Assembly (NCBI RefSeq): GCF_036227405.1
Contig: NZ_CP109473.1
Span: forward strand, 7,626,001 to 7,690,000
DNA from: Streptomyces sp. NBC_01460
GTDB taxonomy: Bacteria; Actinomycetota; Actinomycetes; Streptomycetales; Streptomycetaceae
Length of the DNA stretch: 64,000 bases
Direction: 5' to 3'
Part shown: piece by piece, positions 36,457-45,095 of the stretch
How the letters are laid out: each line of letters begins with the position of its first letter
Position numbering within the stretch: the stretch's first letter is position 1
The notes under the pieces: generated by a model
Databases searched by the model: none
Seen by the model: only the letters and a program-made list of their open reading frames with translations
Told to the model about the DNA's origin: nothing
Position numbers and translations under genes: made by a program

Positions 36457-38022
36457 ATGGGCCTGCACCTGCCCGACGCCGTCCGCCTCCACGCGACCGA
36501 GCGAGGCACCTCCGCCGCGCTCACGTGCGACGGGAGCACCGTCGGCTATGCCGAACTGGACTCCCGCAGCAACCGGATAGCCCGTGCGCTGCTCGTCGAG
36601 ACCCCCGCCGGCTCGCGAATCGGGTTCCTCGCCCGTACCCGCAACGAGGCCGGCGAGATCCTGGTCGGTGCCGCCAAGGCGGGACTGGTGACCGTACCCC
36701 TCAACTGGCGCCTCACCGTGCGTGAGTTGACTGCTGTCGCCCAGGACGCCGAGCTGACGGTCCTGCTGGCCGAACCCGAGTTCCGCGCCGCCGCCGACGC
36801 CGTGTGCGCGGCCCTGCCCACGCTGCGGCTGGTCGTCATCGGCCCCTCCGAGGATCCAGGCGTGCCCGCGTACGAGACCTGGCTCGCCGCCCACCCGGAC
36901 GACGATCCGGGCCGGGGTACCGCCGCGGATGCCGACGAGGTGTTCCTGCAGATCTACACCTCGGGAACCACAGGCGTCCCCAAGGGCGTCCTGCTGACCC
37001 ACGGCAACTTCTACGCCGACACCACGGAGCTGCGGGAGTACCTCTGGGAGCCCGGGTCCGTCGCGCTCAACGCCCTGCCGATGTTCCACATCGGAGGGCT
37101 CGGCTGGCTGCGCGTGGCGCTCACCGCCGGCGCCAACAGCCTGATGTTCCCGGACTTCACTCCCGAGACGGCGGCCGAGACCATCGAGCAGGAGGGCGTC
37201 ACACACGCCTTCCTGGTCCCCTCGGTCCTGCACCTGCTCACCGAACTGCCCGGGGTGGAGAGGCGCGACTTCTCCCGTCTCACGCTCATCACCTACGGAT
37301 CCGCGCCGATCACCCCCGCCCTGCTGCGCCGCTCGATGGGCCTCTTCGCCTGCCACTTCATGGGCAAGTACGGACTTACCGAGGGCGGTGGCACGGTCAC
37401 GCAGCTGCCGCCGGAGGACCATGCGCCCGACGGCCACAAACGGCATCTGCTGACATCGGTCGGCAGGCCCCGCCGCGGCGTCGACGTCGTGATCGCCGAC
37501 CCGGAGACCGGCAGGCCGGTCGAGCCGGGGACCGGCAGGCCGGTCGAGCCGGGGACCGCCGGCGAGATCCGGATCCGCTCCCGCCACAACACGCCCGGCT
37601 ACTGGAACCGGCCCCAGGAGACCGCCGCGCTGTACGACTCCGAGGGCCTGCTGTGCACCGGTGACGGCGGCTACCTCGACGCCGACGGCTACCTGTTTCT
37701 CACCGACCGCATCAAGGACATGATCGTCAGCGGTGGCGAGAACGTCTATCCGACCGAGGTCGAGTCGGTGCTCGCGGAGCACCCGGCGGTGTCCGAGGTG
37801 GCGGTCGTCGGCGTCCCCGACGACGTGTGGGGCGAGGCAGTCACCGCAGTGGTCGTCCTGCGCCAGGGTACGGACCGCCCCACGGAGCGGGAGCTCGCCG
37901 ACTTCACCCGGGACCGGATCGCCTCGTACAAGAAACCCCGACGGGTCCACTTCGTCGACGCACTGCCCCGCAACCCCAACGGCAAGGTCCTCAAGCGCGA
38001 GCTGCGGGCCGGTATCCACTAG
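36457..38022 (+). CDS. Acyl-CoA synthetase (AMP-forming), paralogue 1
   Basis: A 521-residue ANL-superfamily ligase that activates a carboxylic acid with ATP and CoA. P-loop IYTSGTTGVPKG, A5 motif GKYGLTEGGG, A7 YLDADGYLFLTDRIKDM and A10 NPNGKVLKREL with the catalytic Lys are all present. The ATG at 36457 has GGAGGG about 10 nt upstream. A 24-bp tandem duplication (37506-37553) inserts a second TGRPVEPG in the loop before the A7/A8 region. It sits mid-operon beside a hydratase and a heteromeric dehydrogenase. Confidence 0.92.
   Translation: MGLHLPDAVRLHATERGTSAALTCDGSTVGYAELDSRSNRIARALLVETPAGSRIGFLARTRNEAGEILVGAAKAGLVTVPLNWRLTVRELTAVAQDAELTVLLAEPEFRAAADAVCAALPTLRLVVIGPSEDPGVPAYETWLAAHPDDDPGRGTAADADEVFLQIYTSGTTGVPKGVLLTHGNFYADTTELREYLWEPGSVALNALPMFHIGGLGWLRVALTAGANSLMFPDFTPETAAETIEQEGVTHAFLVPSVLHLLTELPGVERRDFSRLTLITYGSAPITPALLRRSMGLFACHFMGKYGLTEGGGTVTQLPPEDHAPDGHKRHLLTSVGRPRRGVDVVIADPETGRPVEPGTGRPVEPGTAGEIRIRSRHNTPGYWNRPQETAALYDSEGLLCTGDGGYLDADGYLFLTDRIKDMIVSGGENVYPTEVESVLAEHPAVSEVAVVGVPDDVWGEAVTAVVVLRQGTDRPTERELADFTRDRIASYKKPRRVHFVDALPRNPNGKVLKRELRAGIH
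37506..37553 (+). repeat. 24-bp perfect tandem duplication inside acyl-CoA synthetase gene
   Basis: Two adjacent identical 24-bp units beginning GACCGGCAGGCCGGTC each encode TGRPVEPG in frame. The duplication lengthens a surface loop by 8 residues and looks recent, since the copies are identical. Confidence 0.93.
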
Positions 38023-38036
38023 AGAAAGGGACGGCG

Positions 38037-38819
38037 ATGGCCGATCTCGAGTACACGGTCCGCGACGGGATCGCGACCATCCTCCTCAACCGCCCCGAGC
38101 GGAAGAACGCCTTCACCATCGACATGGTGCACGCCTGGGCCGACGCCCTGACCCAGGCACAGGGTGACCCCGGAGTACGGGTCATCGTGGTCACCGGTGC
38201 GGGCGACTCCTTCTGCTCCGGCGTCGACCTCTCCGCCTTCAAGGGGGAAGAGCGGGCCCCGCTGGGCGAGAAGGAACTGCTGACCCAGCACGTGCACCGC
38301 GTCGCGCTCGCACTCGAGGACGTCGACAAGCCGGTCATCGCCGCCGTCACGGGCCCCGCCGTGGGCGCGGGGATGGACATGGCGCTCCTGTGCGACCTGC
38401 GCTTCGCCGGCCGGGGCGCCCGCTTCTCCGAGGGCTACATCAAGGTCGGCCTGGTCCCCGGCGACGGCGGCTGCTGGCTCCTGCCCCGCGCCGTCGGCAC
38501 CTCCACCGCGCTGCGCATGCTGTGGACCGGCGACTTCGTCGGCGCCGACGAGGCGCTGCGCATCGGCCTGGTGGACGAGGTCCACGCGGACGAGGACCTG
38601 ATGGACGCGGTGTACGCCTACGCCGCCCGGCTGGCCGAACGGCCGCCCGTCGCGATCCGCACCATCAAGCGCGCCGTCCGTCAGGGCGCCCGCCACGACC
38701 TGCGGACCGCACTGGACCTGATCTCCTCCCACATGGCCGTCATCACCTCCACCCAGGACTCGCAGGAGGCGTTCGCGGCCTTCCAGGAGAAGCGCCCCGG
38801 CGTCTTCACCGGCCGCTGA
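38037..38819 (+). CDS. Enoyl-CoA hydratase/isomerase, paralogue 1
   Basis: A 260-residue crotonase-fold protein. The first oxyanion-hole segment is FCSGVDLSAF, the second AVTGPAVGAGMDMALLCDLRFA, and the active-site loop reads FSEGYIKVGLVPGDGGCWLLPR. The Asp of PGDGG occupies the position often filled by a catalytic Glu or Asp, so hydratase or isomerase activity is possible. The ATG at 38037 has GAAAGGGAC upstream and is 14 nt after the ligase stop. It would hydrate the enoyl-CoA made by one of the dehydrogenases in the same operon. Confidence 0.9.
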   Translation: MADLEYTVRDGIATILLNRPERKNAFTIDMVHAWADALTQAQGDPGVRVIVVTGAGDSFCSGVDLSAFKGEERAPLGEKELLTQHVHRVALALEDVDKPVIAAVTGPAVGAGMDMALLCDLRFAGRGARFSEGYIKVGLVPGDGGCWLLPRAVGTSTALRMLWTGDFVGADEALRIGLVDEVHADEDLMDAVYAYAARLAERPPVAIRTIKRAVRQGARHDLRTALDLISSHMAVITSTQDSQEAFAAFQEKRPGVFTGR

Positions 38820-38848
38820 CACCCGAACCGCCTGCCCGAAAGGCCACC

Positions 38849-39970
38849 ATGGACCACACCCCAGGAACGGACTCCTGCGCCGAACTGCGCACACAGGTCC
38901 GGGAGCTGACCGCCGAATGGCGGGACGCCGGACGCTACACACCCCGCAGCGACTCCTGGCTGCGCTCCTTCGACCTGGAGTTCAGCAAGGAACTCGCCGC
39001 ACGCGGGCTGATCGCCATGACGTACCCCGAGGAGTTCGGCGGAGCCGGGCGCACCAACGTCGAACGCCTGGCTGTCACCGAGGAGTTGCTCCGAGCGGGC
39101 GCCCCGGTGGCCGCGCACTGGATCGGCGACCGGCAGATCGGGCCGGCGGTCCTCCGGCACGGCACACGCCGGCTCCAGCAGGAGATCGTGCCGAGGATCG
39201 CCTCCGGCGAGGCCGTTTTCTGCCTCGGCATGAGCGAGCCGGAGGCCGGATCCGACCTGGCCTCGGTGAAGACCACCGCCGAGCAGGTCGAGGGCGGCTG
39301 GCTCGTCAACGGCCACAAGATCTGGACCACCCAGGCCCACCACGCCACCCACGCCTACCTGCTCGCGCGCACCACGCGCGGCGAGCGCAAGCACGACGGC
39401 CTCAGTGAGTTCATCGTCGACATGGACACCAAGGGTGTGACCGTCACACCGATCGTCGACCTGGCCGGCGAGCACCACTTCAACGAGGTCCGCTTCGAGA
39501 GCGTCCTCGTCCCCGCGCACCGCATACTCGGCGAGGCCGACCAGGGCTGGAAGCAGGTCGTCGAGCAGCTCTCCTTCGAGCGCGGCGGCGCCGAGCGCGC
39601 CCTGTCCAGCTATCCCGTCCTGGTCGAGCTGATCGCCGAGACCGCCCGCCGGCGGAACGACCGCGAACTGCACGCGCTCCTCGGTTCGCTGGTGGCCCGT
39701 CTCGCGGTGCTGCGCCGGCTCTGCTTCGACGTGGCCGGCGCCATGGACGCCGGTCAGGCACCCGTACAGCAGGCCGCGGCCCTCAAGTACCTCGGTAACG
39801 CCTTCGAGCACGACGTCATCGAGGCGCTCCGCCGCACCGACCTGTGCCAGGACCCGTCCTTCGACGGCGTCTTCGGCCAGGCGCTGCTCGCCTCACCCGC
39901 CTTCAGCCTGCGCGGGGGCTCGGCGGAGGTCCTGCTCTCCCTCATCGCCCGACAGGAGGCCCGTTCATGA
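38849..39970 (+). CDS. Acyl-CoA dehydrogenase, larger subunit of a heteromeric pair
   Basis: A 373-residue acyl-CoA dehydrogenase-fold protein (MSEPEAGSDLASV FAD/substrate region, FERGGAERALSSYP with a Glu able to serve as base, RGGSAEVLLSLIARQ at the C-terminus). It differs from the 385-aa paralogues and overlaps a second, shorter dehydrogenase gene (ATGA). This pairing is the arrangement of the alpha2beta2 FadE enzymes known from steroid side-chain breakdown, suggesting a bulky or unusual CoA ester. The ATG at 38849 has a GAAAGG ribosome site. Confidence 0.88.
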   Translation: MDHTPGTDSCAELRTQVRELTAEWRDAGRYTPRSDSWLRSFDLEFSKELAARGLIAMTYPEEFGGAGRTNVERLAVTEELLRAGAPVAAHWIGDRQIGPAVLRHGTRRLQQEIVPRIASGEAVFCLGMSEPEAGSDLASVKTTAEQVEGGWLVNGHKIWTTQAHHATHAYLLARTTRGERKHDGLSEFIVDMDTKGVTVTPIVDLAGEHHFNEVRFESVLVPAHRILGEADQGWKQVVEQLSFERGGAERALSSYPVLVELIAETARRRNDRELHALLGSLVARLAVLRRLCFDVAGAMDAGQAPVQQAAALKYLGNAFEHDVIEALRRTDLCQDPSFDGVFGQALLASPAFSLRGGSAEVLLSLIARQEARS

Positions 39971-40980
39971 GCCGGAGCGAGTACATCGACGAACTGCGGA
40001 ACCTCATCGACGACCTGGCAGCGGCCGGCGGTCCCGGCCTGTGGGCAGGACTCGTCGAGCTGGGTCTGCCGCGCGTCGGGCTCGACGAGGACCGGGGCGG
40101 CTCCGGCGGCTCCTTCGACGACCTGCTCGTGGTGGTCGAGTCGCTCGCCGGACACGGAATCGGCGTCCCGATCATCGAGGCGTCCACCGCCGACTGGGTC
40201 CTCGGCCAGGCAGGCAGGCTCGACGACGGCCTCTCCACGGTCCTCCTGCTCGACGCGGCGCCCGACGCGGTGTCCGGCACGGTCGACGCCGAGCTGAGTT
40301 CCGTGCCGTGGGCCCGCGACGCCACCCGCCTGGTGCTGTGCGCACCCGGCGTCACACCGCTCCTGGTCGACCTGGGCGACGCCACGGTGACCCTCCGGAA
40401 GGTCGACAACCTCGCCGGGGAGCCCCGCGACACCGTGGTCCTCGCCGGCACACCCGTCACCGCCGTCGAAGGCGCCCCCGCGTACGGAGAGGTACGGGAA
40501 CGGCTCGCCCTCCTCTGGTCGGCGGCCGTCCTGGGCGCCGCCCACGGCGCCTACCGACTCACCAGGACGTACGTCTCCGAGCGCAAGCAGTTCGGCGCCC
40601 CCCTGCTGAAGATCCCGGCCGTCGCCGGCAACCTCGCCCGGATGCGCGTCCAGCTCGTCCAGGCCGACGCCGCGCTGGCTCTGGCCCGCGAGGCGGCACC
40701 ACTCACCGGCGCCGACGAGATCGCGCGGATCACCACAGCCGCCGCGGCGACAGAGATCGCCCGGATCGCACACCAGCTGCACGGAGCCATGGGCATCACC
40801 CAGGAGTATCCGCTGCACCGCCTCACCCGCCGGCTGTGGTCCTGGCGCGACGCGGTCGCCTCGGAGCGCAGCTGGGCCGAGAGCCTCGGTATGCGGGCCG
40901 CCGACGTAGGCGAGAGCGCTGTCTGGACCCGCATCACCGCGCCCTCCAGGGCCATCAACGACGAGGAATGCGAGCGATGA
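39967..40980 (+). CDS. Acyl-CoA dehydrogenase, smaller divergent subunit of the pair
   Basis: A 337-residue dehydrogenase-fold protein starting MSRSEYIDELRNLID. The N-terminal and middle domains are shortened (no [13 protein letters not shown] loop), but the C-terminal helical domain is intact (RKQFGAPLLKIPAVAGN in part, QLHGAMGITQEYPLHRLTRRLW). Such shortened partners complete the FAD site of the other subunit in heterotetrameric enzymes. The ATGA overlap with the previous gene and with the following alkyl sulfatase indicates tight coupling of all three. Confidence 0.87.
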   Translation: MSRSEYIDELRNLIDDLAAAGGPGLWAGLVELGLPRVGLDEDRGGSGGSFDDLLVVVESLAGHGIGVPIIEASTADWVLGQAGRLDDGLSTVLLLDAAPDAVSGTVDAELSSVPWARDATRLVLCAPGVTPLLVDLGDATVTLRKVDNLAGEPRDTVVLAGTPVTAVEGAPAYGEVRERLALLWSAAVLGAAHGAYRLTRTYVSERKQFGAPLLKIPAVAGNLARMRVQLVQADAALALAREAAPLTGADEIARITTAAAATEIARIAHQLHGAMGITQEYPLHRLTRRLWSWRDAVASERSWAESLGMRAADVGESAVWTRITAPSRAINDEECER

Positions 40981-42845
40981 CCGCCACACCCGAACTCGAC
41001 TGGGGCGACACGACCGACCAGACCAACGCCACCCGTGGCCTGATCGACAAGCTGGAGCCCTGCGTCGTGCGCAACGACGCGGGCCGGGTCGTCTGGGACA
41101 ACGACCGCTGGGACTTCCTGAACAAAAACGACTGCCCTGACACCGTCCACCCGAGCCTCTGGAGGCAGAGCCGGCTCAACACCGCCCAGGGACTCTTCGA
41201 GGCCGCACCCGGCATCTACCAGGTCCGCGGCCTCGACGTCTCCAACATGACGATCATCGAGGGCGAGACCGGGGTGGTCGTCGTCGACCCGCTGACGTCC
41301 GGAGAGGTCGCCGCCGAGGCCCTCGGGCTCTACACCCGCAATCGTGGCGAGCGCCCGGTCAAGGCCGTGATCTACACGCACAGCCACGGCGACCACTTCG
41401 GCGGAGTCCTCGGTGTCACCACCGACGAGGCGGTCCGGGCCGGGGACTGCGATGTCGTCGCGCCCGACGGCTTCATGGACCACGCCGTCAGCGAGAACGT
41501 CTTCGCCGGCCCCGCGATGCTGCGCCGCGCCGTCTACATGTACGGGCGCTCGCTGCCCGTCGGAGCACGGGCATCGGTCGGATTCGGTCTCGGGCAGGCC
41601 CTGTCCACCGGAACGGTCGGCCTGATCGCACCGACGAAGAGCATCACGGCGACGGGCCAGGAACTTGTCCTGGACGGAGTCCGGCTGGTCTTCCAGCTGA
41701 CCCCGGACACCGAGGCGCCCTCGGAGATGAACTTCCACCTGCCGGACCACCGCGTCCTGCTCATCGCCGAGAACGTCAACCACTCACTGCACAACGTCCT
41801 CACGCTGCGCGGCGCCCAGGTGCGCGACGCCCACGCCTGGGCGTCGTACATCACCGAATCGATCCAGCTGTTCGACGGGACCGACACCCTCATCGGCTCC
41901 CACAACTGGCCGACATGGGGTCATGACGCGGTGATGCGCATGCTCACCCAGCAGCGCGACGCCTACGCCTATCTCCACGACCAGACCGTCCGCCTGATGA
42001 ACCAGGGCCTGACGGGCCCCGAGATCGCCGAGGAGATCCAGGCCTTCCCCGGCGAGCTGGGCCGGGCCTGGAACGTGCGCGGCTACTACGGATCCATCAG
42101 CCACAACGTCAAGGCCGTCTACCAGCGCTACATGGGCTGGTACGACGGCAACCCGGCCCACTTGTGGCCGCACCCACCGGTCGGGCAGGCCGAGCGGTAT
42201 GTCGCCGCCATCGGCGGCGCGGACACCACCGTCGCCAGGGCCCGAGAGGCCTTCGAGGACGGCGACCTGCGCTGGGCCGCCGAACTGCTCAACCATGTCC
42301 TGTTCGCCGAACCCGAGCACGCCTCGGCCCGCGAGCTGCAGATCGCCACGTACGAACAGCTGGGCTTCGCCCAGGAGAACGGCACCTGGCGCAACATCTA
42401 TCTCACGGGCGCCAAGGAGCTGCGGGAGGCCGGCCAGGAGAAGCGCGCCAAGGGCGCGCCACGAGCCGAGAGCGTGGACATGCTGGCGGCGCTCTCCACC
42501 GGGCAGATCTTCGACTCCCTGGCGGTCCGGCTGGACGGCCCGCGCGCTGCGGCCCATCGGCTGCTGCTGCGCTGGGAGTTCACGGACACCGACGAGACGT
42601 GGACGCTGCTGGTCGGCAACGGAGTGCTCACCCCGATGCGAGGCGACGCACCGGGCGAAGAGCCACCCCAGCTGACCCTCCGCCTGGAGCGCGCCACGCT
42701 CGACCGGGCTCTGGCCCAGCGCGTCTCCTTCCCCGAGGCGATCGGCTCCGGTGCCATCACGGTGGACGGTGACGTCACTGTGCTCTCGACCTTCCACGGC
42801 CTTCTCGAGACGCCGAGGCGCACCTTCCCGATCGTGCTGCCGTAA
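40977..42845 (+). CDS. Alkyl sulfatase (SdsA1/Pisa1-like), operon paralogue
   Basis: A 622-residue class III alkyl sulfatase. Zinc motif THSHGDHFGG, then VAPDGFMDHAVSENV, NVNHSLHNVLTLRGAQ and HNWPTWGHDA, a middle dimer domain (MNQGLTGPEIAEEI) and the C-terminal SCP2-like domain (WEFTDTDETWTLLVGNG). The ATG at 40977 overlaps the upstream stop (ATGA), so the enzyme is made with the acyl-CoA machinery. It would release an alcohol from an alkyl sulfate; primary- or secondary-ester preference cannot be read from sequence alone. No signal peptide is apparent. It differs from the stand-alone copy in the zinc loop (SHGDHF against THIDHY). Confidence 0.9.
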   Translation: MTATPELDWGDTTDQTNATRGLIDKLEPCVVRNDAGRVVWDNDRWDFLNKNDCPDTVHPSLWRQSRLNTAQGLFEAAPGIYQVRGLDVSNMTIIEGETGVVVVDPLTSGEVAAEALGLYTRNRGERPVKAVIYTHSHGDHFGGVLGVTTDEAVRAGDCDVVAPDGFMDHAVSENVFAGPAMLRRAVYMYGRSLPVGARASVGFGLGQALSTGTVGLIAPTKSITATGQELVLDGVRLVFQLTPDTEAPSEMNFHLPDHRVLLIAENVNHSLHNVLTLRGAQVRDAHAWASYITESIQLFDGTDTLIGSHNWPTWGHDAVMRMLTQQRDAYAYLHDQTVRLMNQGLTGPEIAEEIQAFPGELGRAWNVRGYYGSISHNVKAVYQRYMGWYDGNPAHLWPHPPVGQAERYVAAIGGADTTVARAREAFEDGDLRWAAELLNHVLFAEPEHASARELQIATYEQLGFAQENGTWRNIYLTGAKELREAGQEKRAKGAPRAESVDMLAALSTGQIFDSLAVRLDGPRAAAHRLLLRWEFTDTDETWTLLVGNGVLTPMRGDAPGEEPPQLTLRLERATLDRALAQRVSFPEAIGSGAITVDGDVTVLSTFHGLLETPRRTFPIVLP

Positions 42846-42859
42846 CGGATTCCCCCACC

Positions 42860-42890
42860 GCACCGGGGCCCGCGACAAGGGCCCCGGTGC
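42860..42890 (+). terminator. Terminator of the large rightward operon
   Basis: Perfect 12-bp stem GCACCGGGGCCC / GGGCCCCGGTGC with a 7-nt loop, 15 nt after the alkyl sulfatase stop. Confidence 0.82.
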
Positions 42891-42958
42891 CGCTGTTCCC
42901 GGCCCGCGAAGTCGTGCCGCCCGGCCCCCTGGAAGGGGCCGAAATGTGAGGCCACACA

Positions 42959-43226
42959 GGTGGTGAGCCTGGAGCACGGAGGCGCCCACTTCAGCATGCT
43001 GTACGACGCGGTCGCCTAGCGGCTGGTCGTGGATGCCCTGTCGCACTCAGGACCGGCCGTCCCCAGCCGGCTTCCCTTCGGCACGTGCCTGACCGTCAAC
43101 CTCCCCGGCGTCCGGCCTCACGAGGCCGTGGCGGCCACGGCGGTCACCGGCGCGAACTTCACGGCGGAGATCCTCAACGCCACGAAGGTTCCTGATGAGC
43201 CGCCGCTGAGGGCCTACGCCCAGTAG
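42959..43226 (+). pseudogene. Decayed coding remnants
   Basis: The plus strand reads VVSLEHGGAHFSMLYDAVA, a stop, then RLVVDALSHSG, resembling the C-terminal helix of an esterase or hydrolase interrupted by a stop codon. A 65-codon frame follows with VRPHEAVAATAVTGANFTAE, which I do not recognise. There is no ribosome site. The stretch ends just before the shared terminator and is probably relic DNA. Confidence 0.4.
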
Positions 43227-43238
43227 CGCCAAGAGCGC

Positions 43239-43286
43239 GCGGGTGCGGGCCGGGCGGAGTACCCACTCCGCCCGGCCCGCACCCGC
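43239..43286 (-). terminator. 22-bp perfect-stem terminator of the leftward catabolic operon
   Basis: The stem runs 43239-43260 against 43265-43286 with no mismatch and a 4-nt loop (ACCC). It starts 26 nt after the stop of the acyl-CoA synthetase at 43313. Confidence 0.9.
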
Positions 43287-43312
43287 AACCCGGAAGGGCT
43301 GTGCCCCACGGC

Positions 43313-45010
43313 TCAGGAGTCGGCCGCCCGCCTGCGCAGCTCGGTCTTGAGGATCTTCCCCGTCGCCGACAGCGGCAGCTCCTCCACGATCACCACGTCC
43401 CGGACCCGCTGGTACGGCGCGACACGTTCGGCGACGTACGCGATCAGATCCTCGTCCGAGGCCGACACGTCCGCCTCGGTCCTCAGCACGACGAAGGCCA
43501 CCGGGATCTCTCCGTGCTCCATGTGCGGCCGGCCCACGACGGACGCCTGGGCGACCGCCGGATGCTCGCGGAGGATGTTCTCCAGAGGGCCGGGATACAC
43601 GTTGTACCCCTTGTAGATGAGCATGTCCTTCGCCCGGCCCACGAGGGACAGCCAGCCCCGCTCGTCGAGCGTGCCGAGGTCGCCGGTGCGCAGCCAGCCG
43701 CCCATGTACTGTTCCGCGGTGAGTTCGGGGTGACCGTGGTAGCCGGCGGTCACCTGGGGCCCCCGGACCCAGACCTCGCCCCGCTCGCCCGGCGGCACAG
43801 GGGTGGTCCGGTCAGGCTGACGGATCTCGACCTCGGTGTCGAAGAGCACCAGGCCCGTGCTGCCGGCGGGACGCGGGATCGCGCTGTCCAGCGGACTGAT
43901 CGCGACACCCATCGTGGCCTCGGTCAGCCCGTAACCGTCACTGACAACGGCGTTCGGGAAGATCCCGGAGAGCTCCGTGACCACGGCCGGGTTGATCGGC
44001 GCGGACCCGCTGCTGACGACCCGCACGGACGACAGATCGCGCTCCCGTGCGCCCGGTACGGACAGCAGGGCGTGGCAGAGAGCGGGGGAGCCGCTGATGG
44101 CGTGGACGCCCATCTCCTCGATGGTGTCCAGGTACCTGGCCGCGTCGAACCGCCCGAACACCTTCACGGTGATGCCGGCGGCGACGAAGACACTCTGGCT
44201 GACCATGCCCATGCCGTGGAAGAGCGGGGCGACCGAGATGCCGGTGGCGGCAGCCAGCGGGATGTGGTGCGGGTTCCGCGCCGCGGGCACATGGCGCAGC
44301 AGGATGCGGCCCCGTTCGTCCGCGGAGGGCACGGCGGCACTGCGCCAGCACGCCACCTGGAGCACATTGGTGATCAGGTTGCGGTGCAGGACCCGGACGG
44401 CCTTGGGCACGCCCGTCGTCCCGCCGGTGAAGGCCAGGTGCGCGACCGCGTCGCCGCCGACGCCGGTCGCGGGCGCCGGCTCCGCCTTCATCAGCGCGTC
44501 GAACGCGACCGTGGTGACCGGAAACGCGACCGCGGCAGGGTTGCCCGCGGGCCCCGGGGCAGCGGCCGTCGTCGGCGTCACGCAGACGAGCCGGACCGCC
44601 CGGGAGCCGATGACTGCTTCGCTCAACGCCCTCGCGACGGCCGGGTGGGTGAAGACGGCGACCGTGTCCGAGTCGTCGAGCTGGCGACGCAGCGCGAGAG
44701 GCGGCTGGGCCGGGTTGACCGGCACCACCGCGGCTCCGGCCAGCAGAATGCCGTAGTAGGCGGCCGTGAACCAGATCGAGTTGGGTAGGTGGACGGCGAC
44801 GGCGTCGCCGGGGGCGATGCCCTGTTCCCGCAGACCCTGCGCGATCCGGAGCGCCCGTTCGTACAGCTCCGCGTACGAGAGCCGGTCATCGCCGTCGATG
44901 AGCGCCGTGCGGTCGCCGAAGGCGTGCGCGGAACCGGCGAGGAGATCGGCGATCGAGCCTGTCGGGTAGTCGAGGGTGCGGGGCAGCCCTTGGGGCCAGG
45001 TGGTGGTCAT
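43313..45010 (-). CDS. Acyl-CoA synthetase (AMP-forming), paralogue 2
   Basis: A 565-residue ANL ligase, longer than paralogue 1. The P-loop reads LAFTGGTTGVPKAVRVLH (first residue of the canonical Tyr-Thr-Ser-Gly changed to FTGG), with DGYGLTEATMG, GWLRTGDLGTLDERGWLSLVGRAKDM and a C-terminal SATGKILKTEL with the catalytic Lys. The ATG at 45010 has AAGGAG 7 nt upstream. It is the last gene of the leftward operon ACAD-thiolase-thioesterase-hydratase-ligase. Two ligases in one regulon suggest two different acids, such as an intact chain and a shortened product. Confidence 0.92.
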   Translation of the reverse strand: MTTTWPQGLPRTLDYPTGSIADLLAGSAHAFGDRTALIDGDDRLSYAELYERALRIAQGLREQGIAPGDAVAVHLPNSIWFTAAYYGILLAGAAVVPVNPAQPPLALRRQLDDSDTVAVFTHPAVARALSEAVIGSRAVRLVCVTPTTAAAPGPAGNPAAVAFPVTTVAFDALMKAEPAPATGVGGDAVAHLAFTGGTTGVPKAVRVLHRNLITNVLQVACWRSAAVPSADERGRILLRHVPAARNPHHIPLAAATGISVAPLFHGMGMVSQSVFVAAGITVKVFGRFDAARYLDTIEEMGVHAISGSPALCHALLSVPGARERDLSSVRVVSSGSAPINPAVVTELSGIFPNAVVSDGYGLTEATMGVAISPLDSAIPRPAGSTGLVLFDTEVEIRQPDRTTPVPPGERGEVWVRGPQVTAGYHGHPELTAEQYMGGWLRTGDLGTLDERGWLSLVGRAKDMLIYKGYNVYPGPLENILREHPAVAQASVVGRPHMEHGEIPVAFVVLRTEADVSASDEDLIAYVAERVAPYQRVRDVVIVEELPLSATGKILKTELRRRAADS

Positions 45011-45095
45011 GGCTGAACTCCTTCGTCCGGTCATGCCCGAGCGGTGCCTCGGGACGGTAGCGGGAAATCCCCTGGAAGCCGGAGCGGCGCGTCGG

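Noticed and set aside
36331..38019. 562-codon minus-strand frame opposite the acyl-CoA synthetase
   Set aside because: Shadow of an ANL-family gene with complete motifs.
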